From: Zygnema cylindricum
Lineage: Eukaryota; Streptophyta; Zygnematophyceae; Zygnematales; Zygnemataceae
Direction: 5' to 3'
Assembly: GCA_037447655.1 (NCBI GenBank)
Contig: JBBHKE010003072.1
Coordinates: 89,768 to 153,767, forward strand
DNA: 64,000 nt
Position 1 is the first letter of the stretch. Every line of letters begins with the position of its first letter. The notes beneath the pieces are model-generated. The model was given only the letters and a program-made list of their open reading frames with translations, had not been told where the DNA came from and did not search any database. Below are positions 1 through 10,798 of the stretch, in pieces. Made by a program: the position numbers and the translations under genes.

Positions 1-1382
1 TTTGTGACTGATACCTTCCTTCTCAAATGTGGTTATCTCCTCACTCTTGTAACCAATAACCTCTTCGAGTGCTCGGTTTATTGTCAACTCCTCATTTTCT
101 GATAATTGAGCGATTCCGAGGGGGAAATTTTCTAAAGTTTCCTCCAGCTTTGCCACTTTGTTTCTCAAATTAGAAATTTCTTCCTGCATGTCTCACCATA
201 GAGAAGAGTGTGAGATCACGAACAAATTTCCAGTGGAAAAATTTCTGACAAAATTTGCCCAGTTATGCTCTCACTGAGTCTGTTTATTACTTTATTTATA
301 GCTAAATGGGACAGGAAATTCAACATCTATATTTCAAACTTGGTTCATGTTAAACTCTTAACTGTCGAATAGAAAAGTTGAGAACTGTCCTCCTAATTTA
401 AGAAAAATCTTGAAGTTTTATGTCACAACTGTTATGTGCATACACACATAACAAATTAGGGTTAGGGTTTTCCTTGGCAAGACATATAGTGATATTAACA
501 TAAAGACAGCCTCGAACATGTTCCGACATTATTTTAAATCTTATTTTATTTTAAATCTTATTTTATTTTAAAACTTATTTTGAGATTAGGCACATCTTGG
601 ATACATTTGTTTCTACTTAGACTACAATGGGACAAGTGCCAGACCTCCATAGTTGGTTATTTCTTTAGGGATTTTAGGGTTTTTTAGCCAGACCTCCATA
701 GATTTCATGTTGCTGATGTCATCAAAAATCAAAAGTGTCTGTCCTTCCCCTTTGGAAACCACTCTTAATCGGAGCCAAAGAGAGTAATTTCTGTCTTTTC
801 TGGAATGCCATCGCCACTCGCCCAATGGCTGTCCAATGCAGTTGCCACGTGTCATCATTATGTCACAGGTTTTCTGCATCCCACTCAGGACAAGACGACA
901 GCTGTCAGGACAGGAAAGTGTCATGCAGAATTGAAGTATGGAAGTATGGGACCAATATAATATATGGCTATGTTTGTTAAAATGTTGCTCTAAGTGAAGT
1001 TGAGGTGCTTAATATGATATAAGATAAGTGGAAATGAGATTCACATTTTCGCACCTGGAAATCCTGTAAATCATTCGACTCCACAAAGTTTTCCAGTCGA
1101 CAGCCGACAATCTGAGGGTTCCCCAACATGTGACATAACGCCTGACTGATTCCACATGCAATATGAAAAACAACAGTTGTGAGAAATACAAGCATACTGT
1201 TAATCATATAGACACATGGGCATAAAACCAAAAACCTTCGTACTTTTTTTATTTTTAACTCTTCTCTGAGTGAAATAATGGTCTAAAACGTTGCAATGGA
1301 CACTTGGAGTGGAATCAAGAAATCCAAGTTTTGAGATAACCTCTTAAATGCGGTGATATTGGTGGAGTCAACCACAAATGAT
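1..1382 (-). CDS. PAS-domain protein, 3 to 4 exons, runs off the left edge
   Basis: The minus strand shows exons joined by GT-AG sites in phase 0: probable 1304-1382, then 1055-1141, 694-873, and 184 to the edge. Exon 1055-1141 reads like the start of a PAS fold (CHMLGNPQIVGCRLENFV). Exon 694-873 reads like its C-terminal sheet: GEWRWHSRKDRNYSLW, then a DISNMKSME ending typical of PAS/PAC motifs. The leftmost exon gives a short coiled-coil-like stretch (NLRNKVAKLEETLENF) and a second PAS start (PLGIAQLSENEELTINRALE, then EVIGYKSEEI). PAS folds bind ligands or mediate signalling contacts; the output domain lies outside the window. The donor after 694 (GTCTGG) is weak, and exon 1304-1382 is supported only by frame and splice signals. 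An ATG at 189 could alternatively be a start, but TGCAG immediately follows and fits an acceptor. Gene family not identified. Confidence 0.5.
531..588. repeat. 17-bp AT-rich tandem repeat in a PAS-gene intron
   Basis: Three copies of a unit close to TTATTTTATTTTAAATC lie between the two leftmost PAS exons. No function is visible. Confidence 0.6.
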
Positions 1383-1930
1383 CTAAGTTCCACAAAAACA
1401 AAAACTAGGTTGAAAGGAAAGTGAAACTCACATCTACAGAGATGTCAGAGTGTTGAAAAGTTTACAAACGATTTAACTCAATTTAAAGTTTGACGTGGTT
1501 CAAGTTGACGACTAACCTTGATCGAGTAAGCAAACTACTCTTTAAAACTTTTGCGTTTAATTATGATGCAAAATCACAATTTTCAACGTGCAATATTTCA
1601 GATGAAAATTCATTATTAGTGAGACAGAAAGTGTCAAAAAAATGTTTAAATATCGATACAAAGTTTAATTTATAATAATAATTATTCAGTTAGAAATATT
1701 ATTAAATTATATTTTCTTCTCCAAATCTACCTGTTCATCAGATAGTAATTCCAGACCATTCTAACACTGAAATATCAAACATATAATGTTGGATGTCCTG
1801 TCCACTTGCCATTGTCAAATATACTTCAACATCATGAAGGTTGACAGTCCATGGAAAAAAAATATTGGCTCATGGACGGGATGACCTTAATGAGACTTGT
1901 AGGCTAAAATAACAAGTACACATAGCGGGT
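1383..1930. other. No recognisable gene
   Basis: AT-rich sequence with only short open frames and no family resemblance. Further upstream exons of the PAS gene could be hidden here but none was recognised. Confidence 0.4.
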
Positions 1931-2240
1931 TCAGCGTTTAATGTCAAATACACATGTCCAATGTCCATATCCAATATTTAATGTTCACTCCCAACGCCTA
2001 GTGTTTATTGTCCAATTTTGAATGTCCAATGTCCAATGTCCAATGTCCAATGTCTAATGCCTAATGTCTAATGGCAGTGTCTAGTGTCCAATGTCCAATG
2101 TTCAATGTCCAGTGTCAAGTGCACAATAACCAATGTCCAATGCCCAATGTCCAATGTCCAATGTACAGTGTTTGACGTTCATTTTTCAATGTCTCGTGTT
2201 TACTGTTCCACCTCGAAGGTCCAATGTCCACAATCCGATG
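1930..2240. repeat. Heptamer minisatellite (CCAATGT)n
   Basis: About 300 bp built of a 7-bp unit CCAATGT with many variants (CTAATGT, CCAGTGT, CCAATGC and others). The most regular stretch is around 2020-2060 and 2085-2170. The array ends where the copia remnant on the minus strand begins. Open frames here are artefacts of the repeat. Confidence 0.85.
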
Positions 2241-3712
2241 CCCAGCTTTCTATATTTCCTACTTTCATAGTTCACATGGCCTAATCTTTTATGCCACAGC
2301 TCATCTGAGGATAATGCACCGGAATACAAAACATCATTTTCTTTATTATCGGGCATATCCATTCGATACATTTTGCTGGCATCTCTTGTTCATGTTACTG
2401 CAATTTTCCCATTTTTGCTAACGACCTGCCTGGCATGTTTCAGATTGACCTCAAACCCTTTACTTTCTACCAAATAAGTTGAAAACAAAATTCTCTTAAA
2501 ATATGGGACATAGAGAACATTATGAAGAGTTCTCTCAATTGCCTTGCCCTCTATATCAACTAGCAAGGAGACATCACCTACAGCCTGCGTTTGCACACTC
2601 ATTCCACATGCATAGTAGATATTTATTTATGGTGTTGATTTCAGATTTTTGAAAAGTGCCTTGTTCCAGCACATGTGGGCCGACGCTCCCATGTCCATTA
2701 TCCATCCATTGTCTTTCGCGCCCTCCATCGCTGCCACCATAGCAAATAGATCATCATCCTCCTTGCTTGAGAGTGAAAGAGACTTGTTCTGATGAGCTGA
2801 AGACGTCGAAAAGAGCGCATTTCCTCGTTGTGAAGATCTCGTGAAGCCCTGATGAAATTGGCTCTGTTGCCATCAAGGCCTATACAGACCTATTTCATTA
2901 TCTTTTTTAATCTTAAGACATAACTTATATCCATTACCTTTTTCATTAGAATAAAAAATAGCATTGAAGGATTGTCTATTTCCTCTTTGATTAAACTATC
3001 TAAACTGATTCTGATTTTGAGTAAACTGATTTCTCTGCTGATTAATGTGACATTTTTTGTCAAATTCTGTGCTAAATGCCTCTACTTGTTTTTCACCATT
3101 AAAAATCTTAGAATCTGCCCCCTCTTCTAATATCAAATTGATAGCTAACTGTAGTGTCCAGCTAGCTTTATCTTTCGGTTTCAGCCTATCAGACGTTGCT
3201 GTCATAGTATTACGAAGACCTCTCATTAGCAAAGCCACTTGCTGAAACTGTGGAAAAGATCCACCTGCACAAGCATGAGAATCTATTAGTATTCAAAATT
3301 TGTTACAATATTTTGCCATTGTGCCACTCGTGTATTTGTAGTCCCAAATCCGTCCAGCCACATATAGTTATTTCTGAACATTAGCCTTTTCAAAATCATC
3401 CTTGAGAGATTTCCAGATATCGATCGCCTTTTTCATTTTTATCCGTGACATAGCCAATTCTTGTGAAATACAGAATTTCAAAATTGATCGAGCTTGCGAA
3501 TTTTTCTTTGACCAAGACTGATCCAATTCCGCCAGTGAACCATCCAAAATATCCAAAAGATTAACATTTTCGAAGTGTGTTTCCACCATATCTGCCCAAT
3601 ACGCGTATTTTTCTCCCGAGAAAATAGGAATTCTTGATGACAGGCCCATAACCTGTTGTTCTACGACCATTAGAGCAGGTGGAGCATCAGCGGTAGTTGT
3701 GGAAGTATACAT
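2190..3712 (-). pseudogene. Decayed Ty1/copia gag-pol remnant
   Basis: The minus strand begins with a gag-like frame at 3712 (SSRIPIFSGEKYAYWADMVE, then AIDIWKSLKDDFEKANVQK), followed by a second gag frame at 3238-2996. Near 2700 is an aspartic-protease remnant in which the usual D-S-G-A is D-M-G-A (WIMDMGASAHMC). At 2602-2390 a protease tail follows (LHNVLYVPYFKRILFSTYLV), and at 2371-2290 a GAG-pre-integrase motif (ELWHKRLGHVNYES). Several stops and frameshifts break it, and integrase, RT and RNase H are absent: it stops at the heptamer repeat. Its protein sequence differs clearly from the copia nest at 47-64 kb, so it is another, older lineage. No LTRs were found. Confidence 0.85.
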
Positions 3713-4299
3713 AATCTAACTCACAGAAACTTATCAAGAATCCTATCAAACAACTGTTTTCTACAGCACACCAAATCTGATACAATCAACCAAACTACTT
3801 CAAACTATACTACAGTATATAATATCACAAAGACTGACAACTCCCAAAGTTTTAGCTCAATTGATCCAACATACACCAAGATATGCAACTCTGAAGTTTT
3901 CCAAAAAACAGTATGCAGATTACACAGTCTGGAAGTCTGGATACATAAAATGTTCTACGTCCTAAGTCTTATACTCTTCACTCAGTTTTCCTACTGCATA
4001 GTGTTGTACCGCCGATACAAGGGTTCCTAAAAGATACGTCTAAAAGAACTAAAATGCCACTAAGGTCTAAGTGCTCCTAATCACACTAAAACTACTCTAT
4101 CACTATACAATCAATATTACTGAGAATCCTATACAGGTGATTTGTTCAAATACGTGTCGCCTGGCTTAGTGACAATTGTCTGGGTACGTCCATCCGGCTG
4201 TTGAGTCACTTAAATATTCTCTTATGAATCTCGTCCGTTGACTTGATTCATATCAACCGTATCAGCGCAGTCTGATTCCTGATCACATTCAAATATCTG

Positions 4300-4520
4300 C
4301 AGCTTTGTAGCAGCTACGTTGTCCCATACCAAAAACCGCCGCAGCTGCGTTTGTCTTGTTACGTAGCAACTGCGTTGTCTTATACCAAAATATTTGCAGT
4401 TGCGTTTTGTCCTATTGCGTCGCAGGCTGCGTTCGTCCGTACAGACCATATCAAAAATAACCGCAGCTGCGCTTGTTCCATCTGCGTTGCAGCTGCGTTG
4501 CCGGTACCATTCAAACACAT
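4300..4520. repeat. Degenerate tandem repeat of about 60 bp
   Basis: Three to four diverged copies of a unit containing GCAGCTGCGTTTGTC, then a spacer ending in ATACCAAAAAC or similar. The core CGCAGCTGCG is palindromic. No coding potential was recognised. Confidence 0.6.
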
Positions 4521-4744
4521 GCACTGTGCTTCAACGCGTGTCCCTATAGATATATTTTTCCGCCGTCCTATAACTTTGCTGAGACTTTAAGCTTTCTAAA
4601 AACAACATTCCGGCACCTATTCTTTCTTGTATGGCACATTCATGTGATTGGTCCGTACCTTAGTTGGTTCCGTGTTGACAATAATTTAACCGGTCAACAC
4701 GAAACAACGACAATTGAATTTCAACGGTCTACAAAGATTAAATT

Positions 4745-5385
4745 CGGCGTGCCAAAATGACACGTGGCATCATCCTTTAGGACGTGGAGAAGAAAGTGAC
4801 AGAATGGCGACGACTTATTCGCCACGTGGTATTCCGAGAGTGGTGCTGTTTAATTCCGTACATAAAGTACGGCGGCTACCGTACTTTGAATGTACATTAT
4901 GTAGTGTGCAATAATCTGATTGGTCTATAGGGGCTATGAGAGGTTTTGGGACTTAGAACCTTTTTTGGTAGGTAGCCGTCTCTCTTTGAGAGCACCCTTG
5001 AATAAAAAAACTCACTTTGAGCATCCATAACTATCAATGCAGGTTACCAATTTTAGTGATTCTTTTTGCTGCAAACTCACTGGAGTCCAGGCTACAAAAG
5101 TGTGTAGTCGGTCGGAGCTTTTGCTTGCCACGGTGGCAGCATTTCTAAGAGAAAGTCAAAGTGGGGAATACTGTCTAAAACACATGTTCAAGCTTTGCAT
5201 TCTGTGGTGAAATTGAGCACACAGAAAGTCTTCTTTCACAGGGGTGAAGTTCTATTGGGGTTCTCACTATCAGGGTGTTAGTCATTTGGGTTTATATTAA
5301 CTTGGATTCGGCACTATGTAGATAAGCTTGTTTGGATCTGCGATTTCTGTGGGGAAATGGAACCCATAGAATTTAGTCTGTGTAC
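4745..5385 (+). mobile_element. Copia LTR fragment (3' part, C/D type)
   Basis: It matches the 3' half of the LTRs found at 16.6-17.15 kb and 54.2-54.6 kb. It has the paired GTAC-rich arms around 4857-4900, a CTCTCT/GAGAG inverted repeat near 4980, the shared core GATTCTTTTTGCTGC, then GTCAAAGTGGGGAAT and a terminal AAATGGAACCCATAGAAT. The 5' half and any internal region are missing. Confidence 0.8.
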
Positions 5386-5809
5386 GTGAATTCGGCTACT
5401 TTTTGAGCGATGGGAGTCAGGCCTAGAAGTCTCTTTGGTTGGGGTCGGGGTGGTGGGATATGCGAGGTTCGAGTGGATGCTGAGGAGTTTTGTATGTGCA
5501 TCAGCATGTCGATGAATTCATGAAGGGAGAATGCACCCTTACTATCATTATAAAACCCATAGCTCCACAAGAGCCTCTGACTAGCACCAAAATAATTAAT
5601 CCTATCTCCATTTTAATCTTGGCTTGTCTCCCTCTCTATCTGTGCTATCATTTCCCACCCAGCAGGAACTCGAACAACCCTCGGCAAAACAAACAACATT
5701 CCCCTTCCCGTTCCATCAAGAACTCCATTGCATTTGCAATAAATTCCTTTGCATAAACACCACTCTGAGGAAGATTGTCGTCTTCTTTGGCCGCATGCTC
5801 AGGTAAAAA
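5386..5809 (-). other. Possible minus-strand exons, family not recognised
   Basis: Two minus-strand frames look more protein-like than the surroundings: 5780-5648 (PQSGVYAKEFIANAMEFLM) and 5570-5480 (SYGFYNDSKGAFSLHEFIDM). They lie in different frames and no splice model or family could be fixed. A distant similarity of the first to PPM-type phosphatases was considered but not supported. Confidence 0.2.
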
Positions 5810-6191
5810 ACATTTGGAAGCACTATATGTGGCTGGCCTATATAATACGCGTACTCTACGATATACTCTGCGTACAGTATGGGTTGTCAGCATATAGCGT
5901 TTCCAATTGCTTTCACATATTAGAAGTATGGTTCAAAACTTCAAACTTCTATTGCAACTTAAAATTTTAAAGCTTCCGAAACAGAAATTGTAAGCGGTTA
6001 CGGAATAACCACATAGGTATAATTTCGGTCGTCGAAGTTCTTATATAGGCCAAACTCAACATGTATTCTTTTGCATAAAAACATTATTTCATTTGATACA
6101 CCTTTATGTTTCTTTACTTATTATTTTCTACAACAGAGTATTCTTTTTGCGGTATTTGCTCCATACACTACTTTTTGCTTTATTAGTTTAC
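5810..6191 (+). repeat. Dispersed repeat R1, copy 1 (target of hAT MITE)
   Basis: About 380 bp closely similar to 9962-10348 (shared landmarks AAAATTTTAAAGCTTCCGAA, GTAAGCGGTTACGGAATAAC and TTTTTGCTTTAT). In this copy the hAT-like element at 6192-7163 is inserted, with the repeat resuming at AAGTTTAC. Confidence 0.8.
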
Positions 6192-7163
6192 TAGTGTTGT
6201 GTATCGGTAAAAAAATTTATCGCGATAACACTGATACCAACAGGTATCGATCATTGAACAATCAGATGTCCCGATATATTGGTCTGAGACCACCAAATTC
6301 CATATCGGTGATAACTTACAAAAAAAATTGTATGCATACAATAGTACTTTATAACACACAGTATTATATTATTGACTTTATACAGTGTGGCATGCCACGT
6401 ATAAGAATCTGTTCCGTCTCTGTTTAATTGCGATTTATTATGGACAACGTAGCACATAAACGTTGGCTGGTTAACTGAACATAAATTTTACGACAACTTA
6501 CGGAATTGGACCGACAAATTGGTGAACATGGAACGGTAAAAGGAGGGCGGACACAAAGTACAACGGACGCAAAATAACATTATGCGCGCCGCCGGAATCG
6601 AACGGACAACTTGGAATGAGAAAATACGAGCGGACGGCCAGAGTGAGCGCCGGCATCCCGTAATGGCTCTATCTCGGAATGGCTCTTTTGGCAGCTTATG
6701 CCAGAAAAACCAGTTGATTGACACGTGGCAGGTCCCTAGTGGATCCCAAAGAAGAAAAGGACAAAGCCATGGCGTCGGATGTGAAAGGTACATCGTTTTT
6801 ACTAGATCCCTACCCAAACCGTACAGATCTCATGGCGGCTATTGTACTTTCTGTGCTTGTACAACTGTAGAATACAGTGACCTGATTGGTAGACACCTCA
6901 AAAGATAGGGGTTGTGAGTAGGGCGCGTCCAGGGAATAAGACGTACAGTTGAGTGTGCAAGCCGTACATTTATCTGTACGGTCCGTACAGATATCGCCGA
7001 TAGTTATCGATATCGGTGTTATCGCCGATAATAACCGATAAATATCGGTTATTTATTGGTGATAACACTGATAGCGATATATCGTACCAATATATCGATT
7101 ATCGGCTACCAGAGAAAAGGCCCATATCGGTTATCGGCAAATCCTTACCGATACACAACATTA
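6192..7163. mobile_element. hAT-like non-autonomous element (MITE), 972 bp
   Basis: Terminal inverted repeats TAGTGTTGTGTATCGGTAA and TTACCGATACACAACATTA match at 18 of 19 positions. The 8-bp flanks TAGTTTAC (6184-6191) and AAGTTTAC (7164-7171) match 7 of 8, the target-site length of hAT transposons. Subterminal regions are full of TATCGGCGATAA-like palindromes. There is no transposase frame. Related copies begin at 28869 and 43244. The related repeat at 9962-10348 shows the empty site. Confidence 0.85.
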
Positions 7164-7329
7164 AAGTTTACAATTTATAAACGTCGTCGCTGTTTTTCTC
7201 CGAGTGTGTTTTCTGACCATAGATGTTTCATTCGTTAAAATTTTGAAAATTTTACTATTATGCATTATTTTTTGGGTTTTTTCAACTTTTCGTAAATTTC
7301 GTAGACTTTTCCTGTACGGAAAATATGTA

Positions 7330-7920
7330 AGGATGTGATGCACGGAATTTTCAAAAAAAAAAATTAAAGTACAGCGGAATAGCTTTTAGATTAAGAGTCC
7401 GATACACGTTCCCATGAGCCGCGACACCCTGTGTTCACATTTTCGACGCCTGAACATCTGAGAACAGTTTCTCGCGATTTTTCCTCGTCTTTATGACTTG
7501 GAATGAAATCTTCGTACGATTTTCCGTGCAACGCACTCAATTTCCACTGTCGGCGCCTTTATCTGACACTTATGCTTTACATAATAATTACAAGATTTAG
7601 TACGGACTGACAACATAAGTACGGATGCAATGCAAGGAATTTTCAAAAAAAAAAAATAAGTACAACGTGAATCGCTATTAGAGTTAAGAAACCAATACGC
7701 ATTCCCATGATTTTAGGGTTAGCCGCGATAGCCTGTGTTCACATTTTCGACGCCTGAACATGTGAGAACAGGTTCTCGCTATTTTCCCTCGTCTTTATTA
7801 CTTGGAATGAAATCTGCGTACGATTTTCCGTGAAACGCACTCAATTTCCACTGTCGACGCATTTATTTGACACTTAATTTGTACGTCTGTACAAAATATA
7901 TTTAAAGATTTAGTACGGAC
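7330..7920. repeat. Tandem duplication of about 300 bp
   Basis: Unit 1 (about 7330-7640) and unit 2 (about 7641-7920) share TGTTCACATTTTCGACGCCT, TCCTCGTCTTTAT/CCCTCGTCTTTAT, GATTTTCCGTG and CACTCAATTTCCACTGTC in the same order. A short third start follows at 7913. Unit 2 contains the GTGAATCGCTATTAG motif that forms the ends of the TA-site MITE family. No gene was recognised. Confidence 0.7.
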
Positions 7921-9300
7921 TGACACATTTCGTATGCTACACTATTTAAAAACTTTTGAAATTTGTAACTAACACTATTTTAACAGTACCAATACTAACG
8001 CAAAAAAAAATAGCGAGTATTCTCCCTCGTGCTAAAACTTTCCAACTCGTGTGACACCTGCGTGAACATTTTTCATTTGCTGTCAGGATGAAAAATTAAT
8101 TAGAATAAATTTGTGAGATGATTTCTGAAAAAGATTTTTCCTAGCCGTTGGTCGAAAATTTGAAACCGCCAAAATGAGATTTTCTCGTTGGAGACTGAAT
8201 TTGTAGTAAAACGACAAAAAAAATTCGGTAGTTTAATACATGAGCACATACCCTAAGTTGTAGTATTATTTCTGATTAAATGTTTCGATTTTTTATTTTA
8301 TAAAAAGTCAAATCCGGTCAACGCATTTTAAAAAATGTGAAATTTTGAATAATGCGCATATGCATTCTTTTTCAAAATACTTTACCGTGCGCATAGTACG
8401 AATGAAACATCTATGTTTCTGACCCAAAAGTCCATAACAGGGTTTTAAAAAAACTATGGTCCAATGAATGCCAGCCGTTTGCGTACATGTGGACATCGCG
8501 GTGGAGGAAATTATCGTGTACGAATCTACGACTTTCTTCACAATTCGGTAAAATGACACCAATACACGACTCTGCAGTACTAAAAATGTATCTTGCCAGG
8601 TCGCGACCTCATGTTTTTTTCCCTAGATTTCAGGTTTGAATGGATGACGTCCTGTACATCATCACAACATGTGAATCCATACTATCACATGCATTACATG
8701 CGAAGTCTACTAGAAACCGTGCGAAAAAATAAGATGTAGATTCAAATTCGCGTAACACGTGGGAAGAGCAGTTTCCGGTCGTCTATCGTCAACCGCTTGC
8801 AATCTCGTCGCGAGCTGGAGTTGCCGGCAACTGACAAACCGACACACTGGATTGACCGGGCGTGCAAGTCTTTTTCGGCCCATGCATGCATGTACTCATG
8901 TACTATTTTACGTATTTTTGATCGAAACCCTAAGCGGCGACAAAATGTAATCATACCAAATTGGCCGCGAAACTCTTGGTAACGCTTCATAACCTTTGTA
9001 CGGACTACGTTTCAAAATCTGTAGGTTCAATTATTCCGTGCGTCTACAAACCGACAAATAAAGGCAGATTAGGGTTGGGCTCCATTAGGCCAGAATAAAG
9101 TAGAAAACCCTGTTGCAGTGTTTTGGCTCAAAAGTCGCAATTTTTTAGGGATGACGCAAAATATGTGCCAGCCGTTTGCGTACATGTGAACATCGCGGTG
9201 GAGAAAATTATCGTGTTACGAATCTACGACTTTCTTCACGATTCTCTGCCGTACAATCATGAATCATGATGTACGGTAAAGCTGTTGACCTGTTGATTCT
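7921..9300. repeat. Gene-free region with a dispersed repeat pair
   Basis: A block of about 95 bp containing GCCAGCCGTTTGCGTACATG and CGAATCTACGACTTTCTTCA occurs at 8469-8545 and again at 9168-9245. Nothing coding was recognised on either strand. Confidence 0.55.
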
Positions 9301-9360
9301 GGCTTTAGAAGATCTTGGAAATTAAATCTACTTCAGAAGATCGTATAATGAAGATTGCAA

Positions 9361-9425
9361 CAGAGGACAGTACAGTACAGTACATTAGTGTACTGTAAAG
9401 TACTGTACTGTACAGTACAGTATCC
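9361..9425. repeat. ACAGT/ACTGT palindromic microsatellite
   Basis: Repeated CAGTACAGTACAGTAC followed by the complementary arrangement GTACTGTACTGTACAGTAC. It can form a cruciform. It lies just left of the R2 MITE. Confidence 0.7.
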
Positions 9426-9467
9426 AAGAGGACAAGCACTGCAGCTGGTTCGCCTTGGGCTGGCTCA

Positions 9468-9930
9468 AACCATAGTTCAAAAGTAGGTGAAAGTACACCC
9501 ATAAAATATGTCTATTGTACTCAAAAAATACAATATACCCTGAAGACCCATATTGTATTGGCCGCAAAATGAAATAAAATAGTAACAGGGTTGAGTTGCA
9601 CATGGATCGATAGAGAATTAAACGTCATGTCTAAATTTGAAAAAAAAAACGGACAAAAAAATCTTTTTCTGTGAGTTTTTAGCGACCTTTTATTTAAGCC
9701 GTCAGATTCTGACGATCGGACGGTCGCTGGTCAAAGTAGCGATCTAAGAAGATCACATGAAAAGCCTATAACACAACTTACGATAGGACTATCGTCAGAT
9801 TTGGACGATCGGACGGTCGCTGATCAAAGTAGCGACTTAAGACGATCACATGAAAAGCCCATAACACAACTTACGATGAAGGCGCCGACAAAAGACCTAC
9901 AATAGAAACGCCTTCTTTTGAACTATGGTT
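9468..9930. mobile_element. R2 MITE copy 1 (TIR AACCATAGTTCAAAAG)
   Basis: It starts AACCATAGTTCAAAAGTAGG and ends with the inverse CTTCTTTTGAACTATGGTT. Internally it shares TAGAGAATTAAACGTCATG and the GATCGGACGGTCGCTG block with 28197-28846 in opposite orientation. The latter block is tandemly duplicated here (9705-9780 and 9797-9878). No coding capacity. Target duplication not certain, so the superfamily is unassigned. Confidence 0.75.
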
Positions 9931-9961
9931 CAAACCATCAGACCTAAGTTCAAATGCGCGA

Positions 9962-10348
9962 AAACAATTGGAAGCGCTACAGTATATGTGACTGGCACAT
10001 ATAATACGCGTACTGTACGATATAATCTGCGTACAGTATGAGATGTCAGCATATGTCGTTTCCAATTGATTTCGCACGTTTGAAATATGGTTCAAAGCTT
10101 CAAACTTTTATTGCAACTTAAAATTTTAAAGCTTCCGAAACTGAAATTGTAAGCGGTTACGGAATAACTGCATAGGTATAATTTCTGTCGTCGAAGTCCT
10201 TATAAATGCCAGACTCAGCATGTATTTCTTTACGTAAAACATTCTTTCATTTGATATATTTTTCTGTTTTTTTACTAAATATTTCCTACAACAAAGTATA
10301 TTTTTTGCGGTATGTGCTCCGTGCACTATTTTTTGCTTTATAAGTTTA
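9962..10348 (+). repeat. Dispersed repeat R1, copy 2 (empty hAT site)
   Basis: Second copy of the repeat at 5810-6191. At its right end TTTATAAGTTTAC is uninterrupted, so it represents the site before hAT insertion. Confidence 0.8.
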
Positions 10349-10440
10349 CACTTTTTCTCATGTTTCGGATTCTTGATCTAATGCATCACAAATGCACGAA
10401 AAATTTCGGTGTGAAAGTGAAATGAACATTCAACTATAAG

Positions 10441-10486
10441 ATATGTTTGATATGTTTGATATGTTTAATATGTTTAATATGTTCGA
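10441..10486. repeat. 10-bp tandem repeat upstream of GT90 gene
   Basis: Five copies of GATATGTTTG/AATATGTTTA about 310 bp before the GT90 start codon. No promoter motif was convincingly placed in 10349-10798. Confidence 0.7.
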
Positions 10487-10798
10487 TGAAGGATATTGCA
10501 ATAGTGAAATGTAAACGCATTGCTGAATTTAGGGCATTCATCTTGATAATGTATGAAACATGTTACTGTGGACTTTGGCCTTTGATTGTAGGAGGAACTT
10601 CAACACTCTCAGGAATTTCTTTATTGTGTTTTCTTTATTTTGATTCTGGTCATTAAGGCATAAAGAAAGTAGAAGAGAGGAAATGTAGTTTTGTTTCTCC
10701 CTTATGGTTTCTGCTAATCTGCATTGATCGAATCTCTACACTAATCAAGTAATAACAATTTTTCGGTTTGTTTTTGTCCTCACAAAATAGTAGGTCCA

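Noticed and set aside
2084-2284. 66-codon Met/Ser/Val/Cys-rich frame
   Set aside because: Translation of the CCAATGT heptamer array.
668-7715. Interstitial telomere repeats (TTTAGGG)
   Set aside because: Only single occurrences, e.g. near 668 and 7712; no array.
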